A stretch of 64,000 bases of DNA from Marsupella aquatica (taxonomy: Eukaryota; Marchantiophyta), in contig OZ316893.1 in NCBI GenBank assembly GCA_973895155.1, positions 16,616,001-16,680,000 of the forward strand, read 5' to 3'. Shown here piece after piece: positions 1 to 11,030 of this stretch. The notes under the pieces are model-generated. The model was not told the DNA's origin. It did not search any database and saw only the letters and a program-made list of their open reading frames with translations. How positions within the stretch are numbered: the first letter of the stretch is position 1; each line of letters begins with the position of its first letter. A program made the translations under genes and the position numbers.

Positions 1-1627
1 TCCTCGGATAATCAATAGCCCAACTTATTACAGGTAATCCGCATCCTCGAGGTAGTCTGGACAGCGATCAAGAAACTCGACCACGCGGATTATCTCAAGG
101 AGCATCAGTTGGAGCAAGTTGCTCACTTGCAATGGAGACCTAACGCAGCCGGGCCAAGGGAGATTTATGAGTTCATCTCCAATTTTGACATCGATGCGGC
201 AACCACCAAGGTTTCAAGGCAGACCTTATCACTTACGGAGTATCGGTTGGCACAGATCTTTTGTCTGCCAACCGGGCCGGTGTCAGTTGAACTCCAAATT
301 TGGGATAAGGTGTATACACCCCGACACTTCAAACCCGAGGGTAAGACAGACAACGGGTACAAGCAGGGGTCATGCACCAACTTAGTCTGTATGGAGCAGC
401 TTAACTTCATATGGACTACCCTACACATAATTGAGCCACGGTCCAAGATCTCCCTCTGTACGATCGTACAGGTGGAATAGTACAAATGGCAGAACTAGGC
501 CCAACTCTTTTGCCGTAGGTTCTCGGAGGAGCTTAGGCGGGCTCAAGGAGGTATGTCTATCGGGGAAAGGACCTACCTAGGAAGTCACATTGCCATCATC
601 CTCGCCTAGTACAAGGCACGGCGGGAGGCCAAGGGAAAGAATATGGCCACCTCAGCCCCGACTAGCATCGCCCCCGCTACGAAGGAGGCTACCCCAAGCA
701 AGCGGACCACTACGCCTTGGGAAAACCCCGAGCCCATGGCCCTAACTAATACTCCGCCACCTCCTCCCATTGAAATCCCTCCGCCCCCTTCCGTTGAGCC
801 TCCGCTGCCCCCAGTACAACCACCCCCAATCCCTCCACCACCTGAAGAAACCTTCCTCTCCCCATTGTAGACTACGGAGGAGCTTGCCACCCCGCCCGAG
901 GAACCACCGGTGCCCGAGAGGATGGAGGACTACCAAGTAGCCCCGGGGAGCCTACGACCTGGTCCAGAAGTTTAGCCAAACTATGTGAGGGGAGCTAGCG
1001 ACGTACATTGGGCAAGAGGTCTCGGCGTACTTCCAACCAACCTTCTTCATGTTAGAGCACCAACCACGGATCGTAAGCCGCTTGGAGGAAGAACTCATCA
1101 CAAAGGGGAACAAGATCAGGGCCTCCAAATGCTAGTAGAACACCTCGAAGAGGAGGCTACCACCCGCCGTGAAGAGTTAGTCCGCACCGTTGAACAATGG
1201 GAAGGACTCAACCAGGAGTTGAGCGTGGCGTAAGCAGATCTCAAGAAGTTGGATGACACTGTGCTTCAGTTGCGCTCAGAATCCTTGGCTCGGGTTACCA
1301 GCCTGACCGACCTCAACAACCAATTCCTGCAGGCAGCTCAGCAGGTGGCTAGTCTCTCCGCCGAGCGAGATAAATTGTTGGCGTAGAACCAGATCCATCG
1401 TGACTCCATTGGCCAGCTCAGCCTAGAGGTAGCACGGCTCTAGACCGAGGCCGATGAAGCTACAAACAAGGCAGAGGAGGCGGTACGGGATAACAAGGCC
1501 TTGCAGGACCGCATTACCCTGCTCGTAAGCCAACGGGCAAGACTTGGACCCACTTCTGATCAAGGCGGCTCAAGGTCTTGCCCCGACAAGGGGACAAACC
1601 CTGGTCCGACCACAACACACACATAAG
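1..1627 (+). pseudogene. Degraded gag-like / coiled-coil ORF (family A)
   Basis: One frame (codons starting at 1, 4, 7...) stays protein-like for about 540 codons but has nine stops: TAG at 16, 478, 496, 607, 868, 973, 1384 and 1441, and TAA at 1231. The order is an N-terminal globular domain with a motif like SLTEYRLAQIFCLPTG (about 229-276), a proline-rich stretch (about 750-860), and a long coiled coil (about 1120-1540). Family C (for example 37403-40796) has the same order and an equivalent YLTPKVIAEVFGLPIG motif. This architecture recalls plant retroelement Gag or plant-mobile-domain proteins, but the family cannot be fixed by eye. Nearly all the stops are compatible with a former CAG or CAA glutamine codon. 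The start lies left of the window. The gene is not functional as it stands. Confidence 0.6.
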
Positions 1628-2633
1628 GGGTGGTTAGCAGAGGGTGTGAGCAAGCATCGCGAGAGGCAGTTGAGTCAACAACATCTTTTTGATTAAGCTT
1701 AACGATAGAATAGCTGTCATTAGGCGCCGATTAGCGGCGCAATAGAAAGAATCAGGACAGGATCAGTTAGGATCAGCCGATGTAGGATAGAGTCCATCAA
1801 CAGACTAGAATTTTGGTCAGTATACTTAGCCATTGCCACCCCGGTCAGCGCCCCTTGCCACTGACGGTCAACCGGTCAGAAGAAGTGCGGCCGGTTAGTC
1901 AGAAGGTAGTTAGTCAGTAGGCATTACCCCAGGAGGTAGTATCTTCCGGCTCCTTTTTGCAAACATAGTATTTAGGCTTCCCCTTCCGCTGTGGGAGGGG
2001 GAGAAGACTTAGTTCACCTTAGCGCTAGAAAAGGTGAGGCACGGGGAGTCCCGGCCTGAGCAAGGTCAAAGTGCACTAAGGAGTGAGAGCCAGAGTTGAG
2101 CTTGTTGGGCAAGCACGGGGCAGGGCCTTGTAGAGACTGGGCATTGACTGCCGTTAGGCCTGCTGACCCCTTAGAAGTTGAGTCAACTATGTAAACCGAT
2201 TCGTCGTTGAGTAAAATGTAGTCTTTTCCCTTTGATTCTATCGCGAGTAACTGGTGTTGTGTGCATGCTTTGTCTGGGCAAAGGCGCCATTTGAAGTGAC
2301 GTACCGGGTGCGGACCAATGGTAGGGATTGCCTCGGGTTGCATGTCACAAGGTTCTAAGTTGCGTCAATGGCTTGAAAGCCCCAAGTAGGGAGTGAGTCC
2401 GAGTCACTTACTGTGGGAATACTCAAGTGGTGGAAAACAAATATACCTATATGACCCGTACGAGTTACGTAAGTATTATACTAGCAAGTATATCAACTTA
2501 GCCCGGCTTAGGGCTAATCGGGACCACTACACACCTTCTTGCCCAAACCCTCACCCCTACTGGTGGTCGTGGTTACCCCAGGGAACTAACTTGGCTTTAA
2601 GGCCCGGGTTATGGGCGCGACATACGGTGACCA
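1..2633 (+). repeat. 5' LTR of Gypsy-A (partial, left end off-window)
   Basis: The part 1587-2506 is repeated in the same orientation at 25926-26843, the 3' LTR of the same element, with only scattered differences. Upstream of 1587 the two LTRs differ: this one holds a long ORF (1-1627), while the 3' LTR has about 540 bp of other sequence up to its TGTGAC start. I place the right end at the CA of position 2633, five bases before a primer-binding-site-like sequence. The LTR is therefore over 2.6 kb long. Alternatively, 1-1586 is a foreign fragment fused to a 5'-truncated LTR. Confidence 0.6.
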
Positions 2634-2638
2634 GTTTT

Positions 2639-2656
2639 TGGCGCTAGATGGAGGGG
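2639..2656 (+). promoter_or_regulatory. Putative primer-binding site of Gypsy-A
   Basis: TGGCGCTAGATGGAGGGG follows the LTR end and a short T run. Plant Gypsy elements commonly start their internal region with TTTTTGGCGC, and the family-B site at 32542 has the same beginning. The primer tRNA was not identified. Confidence 0.55.
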
Positions 2657-2735
2657 GCACTCATTTTGCCTTACAAGTGGAGCCGTGTAGTGAGCTATTA
2701 ACCTTTGATTTTGTCCTTAACGCATAGGAAGGGGC

Positions 2736-4429
2736 ATGCCCCTTACCCGCTCGCGATCTGCGTATTTACAACACCCGAACGGAGCATCAAGTTTGGAAGG
2801 AAATACTGCATCTGGTGGAGCGGGGAGCTCAGCTTCCCAAACGGGATCGCTTATTGTGATGGGAACCCAAGCACCAGCTACGGGAGGACCTCCACTGGTT
2901 CCGCGAGCCCCGCAGGTACCAGGTGCGTTGCAGCCCCCTGCGGCTCAGAATGTGTCATAGCGATCTTGGTTCCACTATCAACCCTTCAAGGGACGACCCA
3001 TGCACGACCCCGATGAATGGCTAGTTGAGTTCGAGGCCACAGCCAAGGCAAATGGCAAGGAAGCCATTAAGCTAACCATTCTTCCAAACGTGCTACGGGG
3101 AGAAGCGCGGCCGTGGTTTAACTTGCAACCCCCCGGCTTCACGTGGGGCCAGTTCCAGACGGCATTTTTGCAAGAGTTTAGGCCCGTGAGGATCAAATCC
3201 CGGGCTTTGTAAAAAATTGGATGGATGCAGATGGGTAAGCATGACTCATTTTGCAAATTCCTGCAGCAATTCCAGAAGGTTGCCGCCAAGATTTGGCCTA
3301 AGCCCAATGACTCTCTGTTGAGAAAATGGTTTGTCAACGCGCTACCCCAAAAGATGGTGTTCTCAGTGCTAGAAAAAAAGACCATGGATTACCCTACAAC
3401 AGGCAATCAATAGTGCAAAATCCTTTAGGGAATCGCACTACGCCTCTCAGCTTAATCAGAGGACCAAGCATAAGAAGAGCAGGAGGTATCATACCTTCAG
3501 CGATTCCGACTTTGAGTATGACAAAAAGAAAAGGAAGAAAAGACGGCGGCATAAGAAGAAGGGGTGGTCAAGCTCTTCGTCAGACTCTGATTCAGAGTCT
3601 AGCAATTCCCTATCCAGTAGCCCGACGTTGACTGGCTCATCCTCCAGCGACATTGAGTCAGATTATCGTAACCGCCAAAGGAAGAAGGGATCACGGTCAG
3701 ATACGTGTAAACATAAACCGTGATCGAAGGTCGTCACCATAGACCCAAAGGCCATGGAGGTAGAGAAGCTGAACGAAATCATAGACCGGCTAAAAGCACT
3801 ATCCGTGCATTTGGCGGAGAAACCACCAGACAAGAAGAAACCATTGGAAACCCGAGCGCATGCTTGGTGCTCCAAGGGTTATCAGTTTGGACACATGGTG
3901 CAGGAGTGCCCAAGATGGAACATTCGTGTACACCAGATAGAGTTGGAGCCCGGACAGTCCGAGCCAGAGGGAAGCACAATGGAGTACTTCTTCAAGGATC
4001 CGGCCAAGGCGGTGTTCCAGATGAGTATGACGGGACCTCGCACGCTAAATGGCCACAGTCTAGGTTTCCATACCCCGTATCCATATCCAGCAAATGGGCG
4101 TGGCCCCCAGGTGGTTAGCAATCCAAGTATTCCACCTAGACTTGGAGTTTGGCGGACCCCGGTTTGCTATAATTGTGAAAAACCTGGTCACTTTGCCCGA
4201 GAATGCACGGAGCAACGAAAACAAGGGGATGGGAGAGCAATTCCGTTATGCCAGGTCTGTCGGACCAAAGCACATTCCATGGCAAACTGCCCCTTGGTGT
4301 TAGCCGCAAAGGCCGGAGCCATCCGAGCTACTCTACCTGCGGCCCCATCGACTACAGATGCGGTAGTACAGATGGGAATGATGGAATGGCAGGACGACGC
4401 CATCGAGTGGATCAATCTAATAGAAGTAG
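2736..4429 (+). pseudogene. gag: Gypsy-A gag, broken by CACTA insertion
   Basis: This is the capsid/nucleocapsid polyprotein of a Ty3/Gypsy element. A retrotransposon-gag domain lies at 2961-3400 (DEWLVEFEATAKANGKEA, then WGQFQTAFLQEF). A Ser/Asp- and Lys/Arg-rich hinge follows at 3470-3700, and a CCHC zinc knuckle at about 4165-4210 (CYNCEKPGHFARECTE). An additional Cys/His cluster lies near 3870-3910. Damage: TAG 2958, TAA 3210, a one-base frame change near 3390, and TGA 3721. The frame then runs open to 4429, where the CACTA element starts. Removing the insert and one TAG copy keeps the same frame going into 20802. Gag was therefore still a continuous frame at the insertion point when the CACTA element landed. 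Confidence 0.8.
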
Positions 4430-4458
4430 CACTAGTAGAAACCGGGGTAATTTAGACC
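4430..4458 (+). repeat. CACTA left terminal inverted repeat
   Basis: CACTAGTAGAAACCGGGG, continuing to TTTAGACC, matches the right end in inverted orientation with one substitution and a small indel in the G run. The base before it completes the TAG duplication at 4427-4429. Confidence 0.95.
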
Positions 4459-5050
4459 ATACCTTATAGGACTAAGCCCACTAAGTCCTTCTTCCATACT
4501 TTAAATGACTTGCACCCATTGCCAAGGTTTTGTTAAAGACTATAAAAGACTTTGAGTGTTTTCCGGTTTAGTTAAAGACTATGAAAAGTAACCTTGCTAC
4601 TTTGTGAAGGGTGAACACTCTAGGACATCATGGGTTTTGTTCTTGGAATCACTCTAAAGGTCCACACAAAGACTAGTTTAATACAAAGTCTTACAAGGGT
4701 TCATGATAAGAGTATACTTAAGAAGGACCGGGCGACATGCTACTTTTGGGTCTAAGTGCTTAAGGACATGCCTTCTATATATCACCAACCTTAACTAACA
4801 TTGCATCGTAAATATCCATGTAACGGGTACTTTTCATAACTTAGGGTACAATTGTACTAGAGGACTTAGGGTGGTTTCTAACCGGAATCGGAACTAATGC
4901 ATCACTATAACCCTAGCTAGGTACAACTCCCACACCATGATATATTCCGCATTGCCAACTAGTGTTGTTTTGACAGGGTCATGGGCACTAATTGACACAA
5001 TGAACAGTCCACAACTTGATTGATTTGAGTGTAAATGATGGTGCCTTTTG
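4459..5050. repeat. CACTA left subterminal repeat region
   Basis: Short direct and inverted copies of AAAGACT or AGTCTTT are scattered here (for example 4536-4556, 4574-4582, 4666-4692), mixed with AAGTCCTT/GGACT variants. Such arrays are the usual TnpA-binding region of En/Spm elements. No coding potential is seen. Confidence 0.75.
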
Positions 5051-8000
5051 ATCCAAGATTAATTCCACAAGGGGGGGGGGAGGGTTAGGGGGGCCCACAA
5101 CTAATTAAGTGGCCATGACTTTGTCACCAAAGGGATTTATTTAAAGTTATCCTTAACCCTCTTTAGTTTTGTGTGTTGCCTAACACTCTGGCACAAACGT
5201 ACTTATTATGCTCAACGGGTCACCTCAACGGAAACGAGCTTACATGACTGCTTGCACTAAGTATTGGGTTAGGGTGAGTGTGCTTTGGTCATCAGGTGAT
5301 TATTGGGTTTTTGTGAAGGGAACTATCGAGTACTTGCGCCCCTGTGTTCGGGCCCCATTGTGCGACAGAACATTGTGCTTTGCTTCTATGAGTGGAGCAT
5401 ACGAGTAGGGTTTAGGGTTAACATTTTGCGAGGGAAGCTGGGAGGCGATTGTAGTCAATTGTTGCCATCCACTCCTGCAAGCGCTTTTGACAGTTCTACC
5501 TGCATGCCCCTTACAATTGTTTGGACAAAGGAGTTCAGCAAGTGGTTTGCGCTGGTTTGGGACCTTGACAGTCGTGAGGTGGTAAGGACATTGAGGCATC
5601 CCTGAGAAGCGCTTGATGGTAAGGACATTGAGGTGTTGGAGACATTGAGGCGTTGCGGACATTGCCTTAGAGGCTCTTGAGGCCAGTGACAGCTTTTGGT
5701 GCGAAGGCAAGCGGAGATTTGTCTCCTGCCTGAGAGCTGACAGCTTCGGATTGAGACAACGTGGGCGCACCAAGATTCAGAGAAGACTGACTGGCTGGGA
5801 CCGACCGGTCTTGGGAAGTTGCAGCCGTGGAGGGACCGGGAGCGCTAAGGTACATTGCAGCTACGAGCAGCAATGCACTTGCCATAGTGACATTGAACTG
5901 CCCTGAATCACCCTGGTTAGTCCAAACTTCCATTTGCAAGTTAGTTTTGGTAGTGGCTTTGGTTTTCTAGGCGGAATGAGCTCCGATGCCATGCATTAAG
6001 AATGTGGGAAATGCTATTTGTAGCTTGCTACCTCATAGTGCTAATTTCAACTTCAGGTTTGCGTGGTTTTGGGCGATAAGCTTGTGGCTCATTCGGACTG
6101 AGTGACCTTCCTGCGGGCCCTGCCCTAAGTGTTCACACTTCTCGCCGTCCCAAACTGCGAAAGGCTTCTCCCCGTTCTGTATCCCTGCTTCAGTAATTGT
6201 ATTGAGGTCTTTCAATCAGTCTCATAGGGGAGGTCATTGTCTTCTCTGTAAGTTGTTGCTCCTATCGCACTACCAAGCTTGTTGAAGGGAGCTACTATCG
6301 CGAGCTGCTACCATTGCGAGCTACTACCATCGCAAGTTGTTGAGGAGAGGGCCAGTTGTTTGCGAAAGGATTTCCAGATTGTGTCGGAGGTCCAGATTTC
6401 TTGCCTGTGGGTCCCCATGTTTGCAGTTTTTTCCTGGCTTCTTGCGCAGTGCTCCGACGTAGTACCCATGATGCTAGTCTGAACGGATTCATGAGCTGTG
6501 ACTGATTTGCTGTTCAAATGATGTCTTCAACTAGAGCTACAATTAGTGTCTGCGGAGCTGCCAACCAGGTGCAGGTGTGATTGAGGTCAGTTCAACTGTT
6601 GGGTTGCCCGAATGTTCCGTTGCCATCATTTGTAACCACGAGCAATGGACTTTAGAGGCGGGATTTTCTAGGGATTTCTGCTCAACCCTTTGCTGGCTTT
6701 CTACTTTGAGGTCTATTTTGGGGTTCGGGCAAAGGGCGGAGGGCGAAGATCAAGCATTGCAGTTTTGCTAACGCTGCATGGTGGAAATTGGACCAGCCAA
6801 CTCCTTGTCTACGGTGTTGTGGAGCTGGGCGAGCTGCGACAAGGGACCAAGCCAGGCGACCTGTAAATCAAAGCCCATTGACCGCTGCTGAAGGTTTGAT
6901 GTTCTATATTTGAAGCTCTCGTTTGCTTTCTATTTGTCAGTCTTTCACAGCTGCGCATTAGTGTTGGCCCTATCCTCCGTCCCTCTGCTAGCCTGCTACT
7001 GACATTTGGTTAATCATAGTTGTTCACTACTGTGCATTAGTGTTGGCCCTATCCTTCGTCCCTCTGCTAGCCTGCTACATTTGGTTAATCAAAATGCAAT
7101 GTCTGTCTGAGTGAGCTGATCATCTCCAATGTAGTATGGGCTTGGGATTTACATATATGTTTCCTGCTTCCAGCAGATAGGCAATTGCTTCCAAGCTCTT
7201 TGGTGCAGACGTCTCTATGGAATGCAATGCCCTATATGCCAGAGCTTTCATATATTGGCATGTTCACATTTGCTCTTGGAATATATGATCCCGAAAGCTT
7301 CATGAGCAGTTTATGTTCAGAATTCTGTTTATGTTATTGTTTCCGTCAATTGCAGCTTGGATTTTTGAATATATGTCCTGTCATTGATGATAGAGGGTGG
7401 TTGAGATTGGTTTTCGTTCTTCTTGGTAGTGGGTCAGTGTGTTGGCATTTTCCTCATGTCACTCATTCTCATCGGACGAGCTGCGGATTGGTACTGAATA
7501 GTCATTTAGCCTATTGCTGCCTCCCACCGCCATTGCCGATTGCCGCTATCATCGTGTATTGCTTGCTTGCTTGCCACTGCCTTTGTTGGTTGCCACCCTC
7601 TTCACACTCTCTCGCATCTATCTTCCGATATGAACGCGCAGCCAAGCCCACCAAAAGCTCTGTCCCTACAATCCCTCCCAAATCAACTTCCTTGTTTCCT
7701 GCTGCTCATGATCACCGCATTGTTCTTCCCTATTTTTGTTTACTTATTGGTCTCTCCACACTTGTTGCTTCACATGACTATTTTGCTCCTCCCTGGATCC
7801 GAACATGCCTTGTGCCCAATGCTCCCACGGTGGAGTGGGGTGGTGAATAGACGACCTCAACACCATTGCAATCACATTTGGATGGGTTAGTTTTTTGTAG
7901 CTTAAACCTGTCGGGATTTTGCGCTTGTGGCGACGCTATCCTTTCTGCCACTTCATGAGTTTGTTTATGCTGCAGTGGGCGGTCTTGCGCAACTCAATGA

Positions 8001-8509
8001 GCCAATTTCATTTTCCCTGTGCACTTCTATTTCTCAGAGAATTCCCTGGTCATGCTCATTTGCCCCAGAGTTAGAAAACAAAGAAGAAGAAGAGCTGACT
8101 AATTGTAATTCCAATCCATATCCTGATCGGTCAAGGATTGTGAACTACATTGGCCTTGTCATTGGCCGAGGTCACCAAATTTTGCTTGGTTTCATTCCTG
8201 TGGAGCACTGTTGTGATGGATGAATAGTTGTCGTAGCATTCTGCAAACTCTCACGGTTTGCTTATGGCCATTATTTGCAATTTGCTGCTACTAATATGTC
8301 TCCGACTGAGCAGCATACACCGGAAGTAAGCAATAGTGGAGGTTTAACTGCACATCAACACATCCAGTGAACTACCTCTCTGCTGCTCACTAGAGGGTGA
8401 GACTTTCACTCTTTCTGGATATTGTAGTTTGTAAGCAAGTTGATTAGGAGTGTTTCATGCTATGTTTACATTGTGACCCCTAGCTGGAACCAATGGAATG
8501 ACACAGTGA
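5051..8509. other. Gene-poor 3.4 kb of the CACTA element
   Basis: I see no recognisable gene. Open frames exist (for example 7185-7850, Cys/Leu-rich) but lack domains and have simple composition. The stretch has a G run with GGGTTAGGG (5071-5096), an AGGGTTTAGGGTT motif near 5407, short direct repeats around GGACATTGAGG (5588-5670) and around GAGCTACTA (6270-6345), and a tandem duplication at 6951-7091. It could be promoter and untranslated exons of the cargo genes, or decayed captured sequence. Confidence 0.5.
6951..7091. repeat. Imperfect tandem duplication, two units of about 65 bp
   Basis: Copy 1 is 6951-7017 and copy 2 is 7030-7091. Both run from CTGYGCATTAGTGTTGGCCC to TTTGGTTAATCA. 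Copy 2 differs by a few substitutions and a 5-base deletion. It lies in the non-coding left half of the CACTA element. Confidence 0.85.
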
Positions 8510-9082
8510 GTGGGAACTGATAATTTAAGGTTGGTTGCTGTTGGTGAGGCAAGTACAGCTCCTGCTCACCTTGCTGATCGAAGGTGCTTATCAGAGGACG
8601 TGAACACACGACACTCCACAAAAGCAACACTTATGGTGAGGACCCGCAATGCTGAACATGTGCGGCTTGCACGCAAGGCAGAGATGTTGCGCCTTGAGTA
8701 TGTCAGACTTGGGATCCTTCCAGCCCAGTCTGCATGGTACTTTGAGTACCCAGTTGTTGCCAGGAATAACTACAGCCGCCTTGTACCTGCTTCTCCACCC
8801 TTCCCAACATCCTTGGTATTTTTGTCTCTCGTACATGACCCGCCACAAATTAGGGCCCAAGGGTGTGTGCACAGTTGCCAGTATGACTGTCCTGCCTGTA
8901 GGGCTTCTGGCCTAGAGTTGGATGACCGTTCTCTTGGATGTCGGTTTTTTCACAGAGCACAATGTATCATCTGGAACCACTCGCCATCCTGCAGTGTGCC
9001 TGGCGATGTCACTTGTCCTGCCCTCCCAGACCCCACCACCGGTCACTTTGGTGTCTACACATGTTTGGATCACACGCTGTAG
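8510..9082 (+). CDS. Uncertain ORF upstream of the PHD gene
   Basis: This is a 190-codon open frame with no recognised domain. The middle (VRTRNAEHVRLARKAEMLRL) looks like a basic amphipathic helix, and the C-terminal third is Cys/Pro-rich. The first ATG-like start is weak. It could be an upstream exon of the PHD-finger gene or a chance frame. Nothing in the sequence decides between these. Confidence 0.2.
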   Translation: MGTDNLRLVAVGEASTAPAHLADRRCLSEDVNTRHSTKATLMVRTRNAEHVRLARKAEMLRLEYVRLGILPAQSAWYFEYPVVARNNYSRLVPASPPFPTSLVFLSLVHDPPQIRAQGCVHSCQYDCPACRASGLELDDRSLGCRFFHRAQCIIWNHSPSCSVPGDVTCPALPDPTTGHFGVYTCLDHTL

Positions 9083-9751
9083 AAGACCACTTGTCACACC
9101 GCATGCACAGACCAGAGACCATTGACCTATAACTTAACACTTTGACTTGAACAGAGAGGATACTTACTTAAGATTTTGAATTATGAGCAATTTTGGGTCC
9201 AGGGTTTACGGTCAACAGTACATAACTTATCCTATTATGGCTGCACTAAGTACAATATCCTAATTTAAGAGGCTAGCAAGCTCACTTAAAAGTCTCCTTT
9301 CAAAGACTGGAATTAATGGGCCATGTGATAACCTGGAAAAAGTGATTTATGCCTAACTTATTTGTCTCATTCACTATCATAGCCTATTTAGGATGTATAA
9401 ATTACAACCCTGATCACACTGCTTGATACCAATCCTGTTCAAAAAATGCCTGTTTTACATGTCACGACTGTTATATGTGATTCAAATGCATTAAATCTTG
9501 TTGCAGATCTCCTTTGGTGAATCATAGCCACAAAATTGAGGTGTAGGTGGAGCTATTGTACGAGGGGATCAGTTTTTAGTGTGGGCTCAATAAACCAAAA
9601 AGTATGTCTACTCTGCACATGTGTATGAACATTTCATTGCAGTAGCAATTGCCACTCTAGTCTATATGCTACATTGTACTTTTTGTACACTGCACTAAAT
9701 TGTATTGTCTGTGCACTCTACTAAATTGTACTATCTGTCTCAAGCGTAGGC

Positions 9752-10432
9752 ATGGCACGCCCTAAAATCCGAGCCAAGAAGCGGGGGACAGAGGTGAGCA
9801 ACACAGGTGTAGTTGGGCCAGATGGTAGTAACTTCTCCGCAAGTCAGATTTTCCAGAAGGCAGCTCATTGTTGTGCCATTTGTGACGATGGTGGTGGCTT
9901 AGCCATATGTGAGGGCCCTTGCATGAGGCATTTCCACCTCAACCCGGAGTCTGACCTTGCTGCAGAAAACAACTGTCCAGGGGTGGGCCTCCCGTCAGCA
10001 CACCAGGGAGGCTGGATGTGCACTGATTGTTTGGAGAAGCAGGCTAAGTGTGCACAGTGTGGGAAGTTGGGGTCTTATGAGGGCTCTGTTGATGCTCCAC
10101 CACTTGTTAGGAAATGCCCTGACAGATATTGTGTGAGGTTCTTTTGTTTTTCATGTTTGCCCGATCTTGCCACAGCTTGCCCACTTCATAAGTGCAAGGC
10201 ATGTGGTCAGCACGATGAAGATTTCTGGGTGGACATAGTCCACTATGTTAGGTGTCCCACCATGTGGCACTTTCATTGTTTGAAGGAGCGTCAAGCAGAA
10301 GGCTATGCTTGTGACAGACACATCTATCATCACTCTGCACATGGTGTTGATCGATGGATCTTCTATTGTCATCGCCATGCCATAGATCCTACTTTGCACA
10401 CTCCCATGAGAGATCACATTTCTTGGCTTTGA
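9752..10432 (+). CDS. EDM2-like triple PHD-finger protein (CACTA cargo)
   Basis: The protein has 226 residues. A basic N-terminus (PKIRAKKR, residues 4-11) could be a nuclear signal. PHD1 spans about 40-95 (CAICDDGGGLAICEG, then WMCTDC). PHD2 spans about 98-150 (CAQCGKLG ... CFSC). An extended third Cys/His module ends in FYCHRHAIDP and TPMRDHI. The ordered fingers and the YCxxHxID..xTPxRDHI ending match the histone-reading region of plant EDM2 (ENHANCED DOWNY MILDEW 2). EDM2 reads H3K9me2-type chromatin and, with IBM2, controls polyadenylation in genes with intronic transposons. The downstream RNA-binding/methyltransferase-like part of EDM2 is absent, so this is a reader module only. It starts at the first ATG after an AG that could be a splice acceptor (GTAG|GC). 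Its frame is intact. The function inside the transposon is inferred. Confidence 0.8.
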   Translation: MARPKIRAKKRGTEVSNTGVVGPDGSNFSASQIFQKAAHCCAICDDGGGLAICEGPCMRHFHLNPESDLAAENNCPGVGLPSAHQGGWMCTDCLEKQAKCAQCGKLGSYEGSVDAPPLVRKCPDRYCVRFFCFSCLPDLATACPLHKCKACGQHDEDFWVDIVHYVRCPTMWHFHCLKERQAEGYACDRHIYHHSAHGVDRWIFYCHRHAIDPTLHTPMRDHISWL

Positions 10433-11030
10433 ACCTGAATAATGTACATGCATAGTGCACCTGATGTGGATACCTTGGAGATTGCAGACATTCCAATTTT
10501 GAGAAGAAGGACCTCTGTAGGAGAGGATGCTTAGGCAACAAGTACCCTAAGTTCATTACTTGTTCCTGGGTACATGCCTTCAAAAACTCCCCTTAAGCCT
10601 TCTAGGAACTTTTTTAACTCTGCAATCATTTTGATCACGACTTACATGACACTGCTTAAATTAAATCAGGACTTCTCATTATGAGCATATAAGTTACAAG
10701 GCTATTTAATTTGCGAGAATTCCCTTAAAGTGTACCAACATTTTCTATTCTCATTGAATGTCTGCCCATTTACAACATCTGTATGTGGCATCACAAAACA
10801 ATTGCACTTGTCACCTTCAATATTGTCAAGGCACATATTCAAACTATGAGGTGCATGCTTGCAGGTGTCTAGTACGTTTGTCCCAATATTTCTCCCGTTT
10901 GGAATCGGAGCAGAGACTCACCAGACGACTGGACTGGACCAAGTTATAAACGCAGCATTTTAAGGGCCCTCCGATTATCAGGTGAACGCATTATCTTCCG
11001 GTCTGCAGTGATTAGGTGGCCCGTGTGTAC

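Noticed and set aside
606-890. Glycine-rich minus-strand ORF
   Set aside because: It is the shadow of the proline-rich segment of the family-A ORF on the plus strand.
1-1627. Alternative genetic code with TAG read as glutamine, as in some ulvophyte algae
   Set aside because: CAG is used freely beside TAG, sister copy C1 has CAG at the same sites, and intact genes here (for example the F-box-like gene and the third transposase exon) end in TAG. Decay explains the stops.
2014-2343. 109-codon minus-strand ORF in the Gypsy-A LTR, with related versions at 26353-26724 and 34990-35304
   Set aside because: It recurs only because the LTR itself is repeated. It has no domain and lies in LTR sequence expected to be non-coding.
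5071-5420. Telomere-like GGGTTAGGG and TTTAGGG motifs
   Set aside because: Only one or two units each. Too short to be an interstitial telomere array; chance or a G-rich regulatory run.
7185-7850. 221-codon open frame in the CACTA left half
   Set aside because: No domain, odd Cys/Leu/Ser composition, overlapping frame open as well, no splice or start support.
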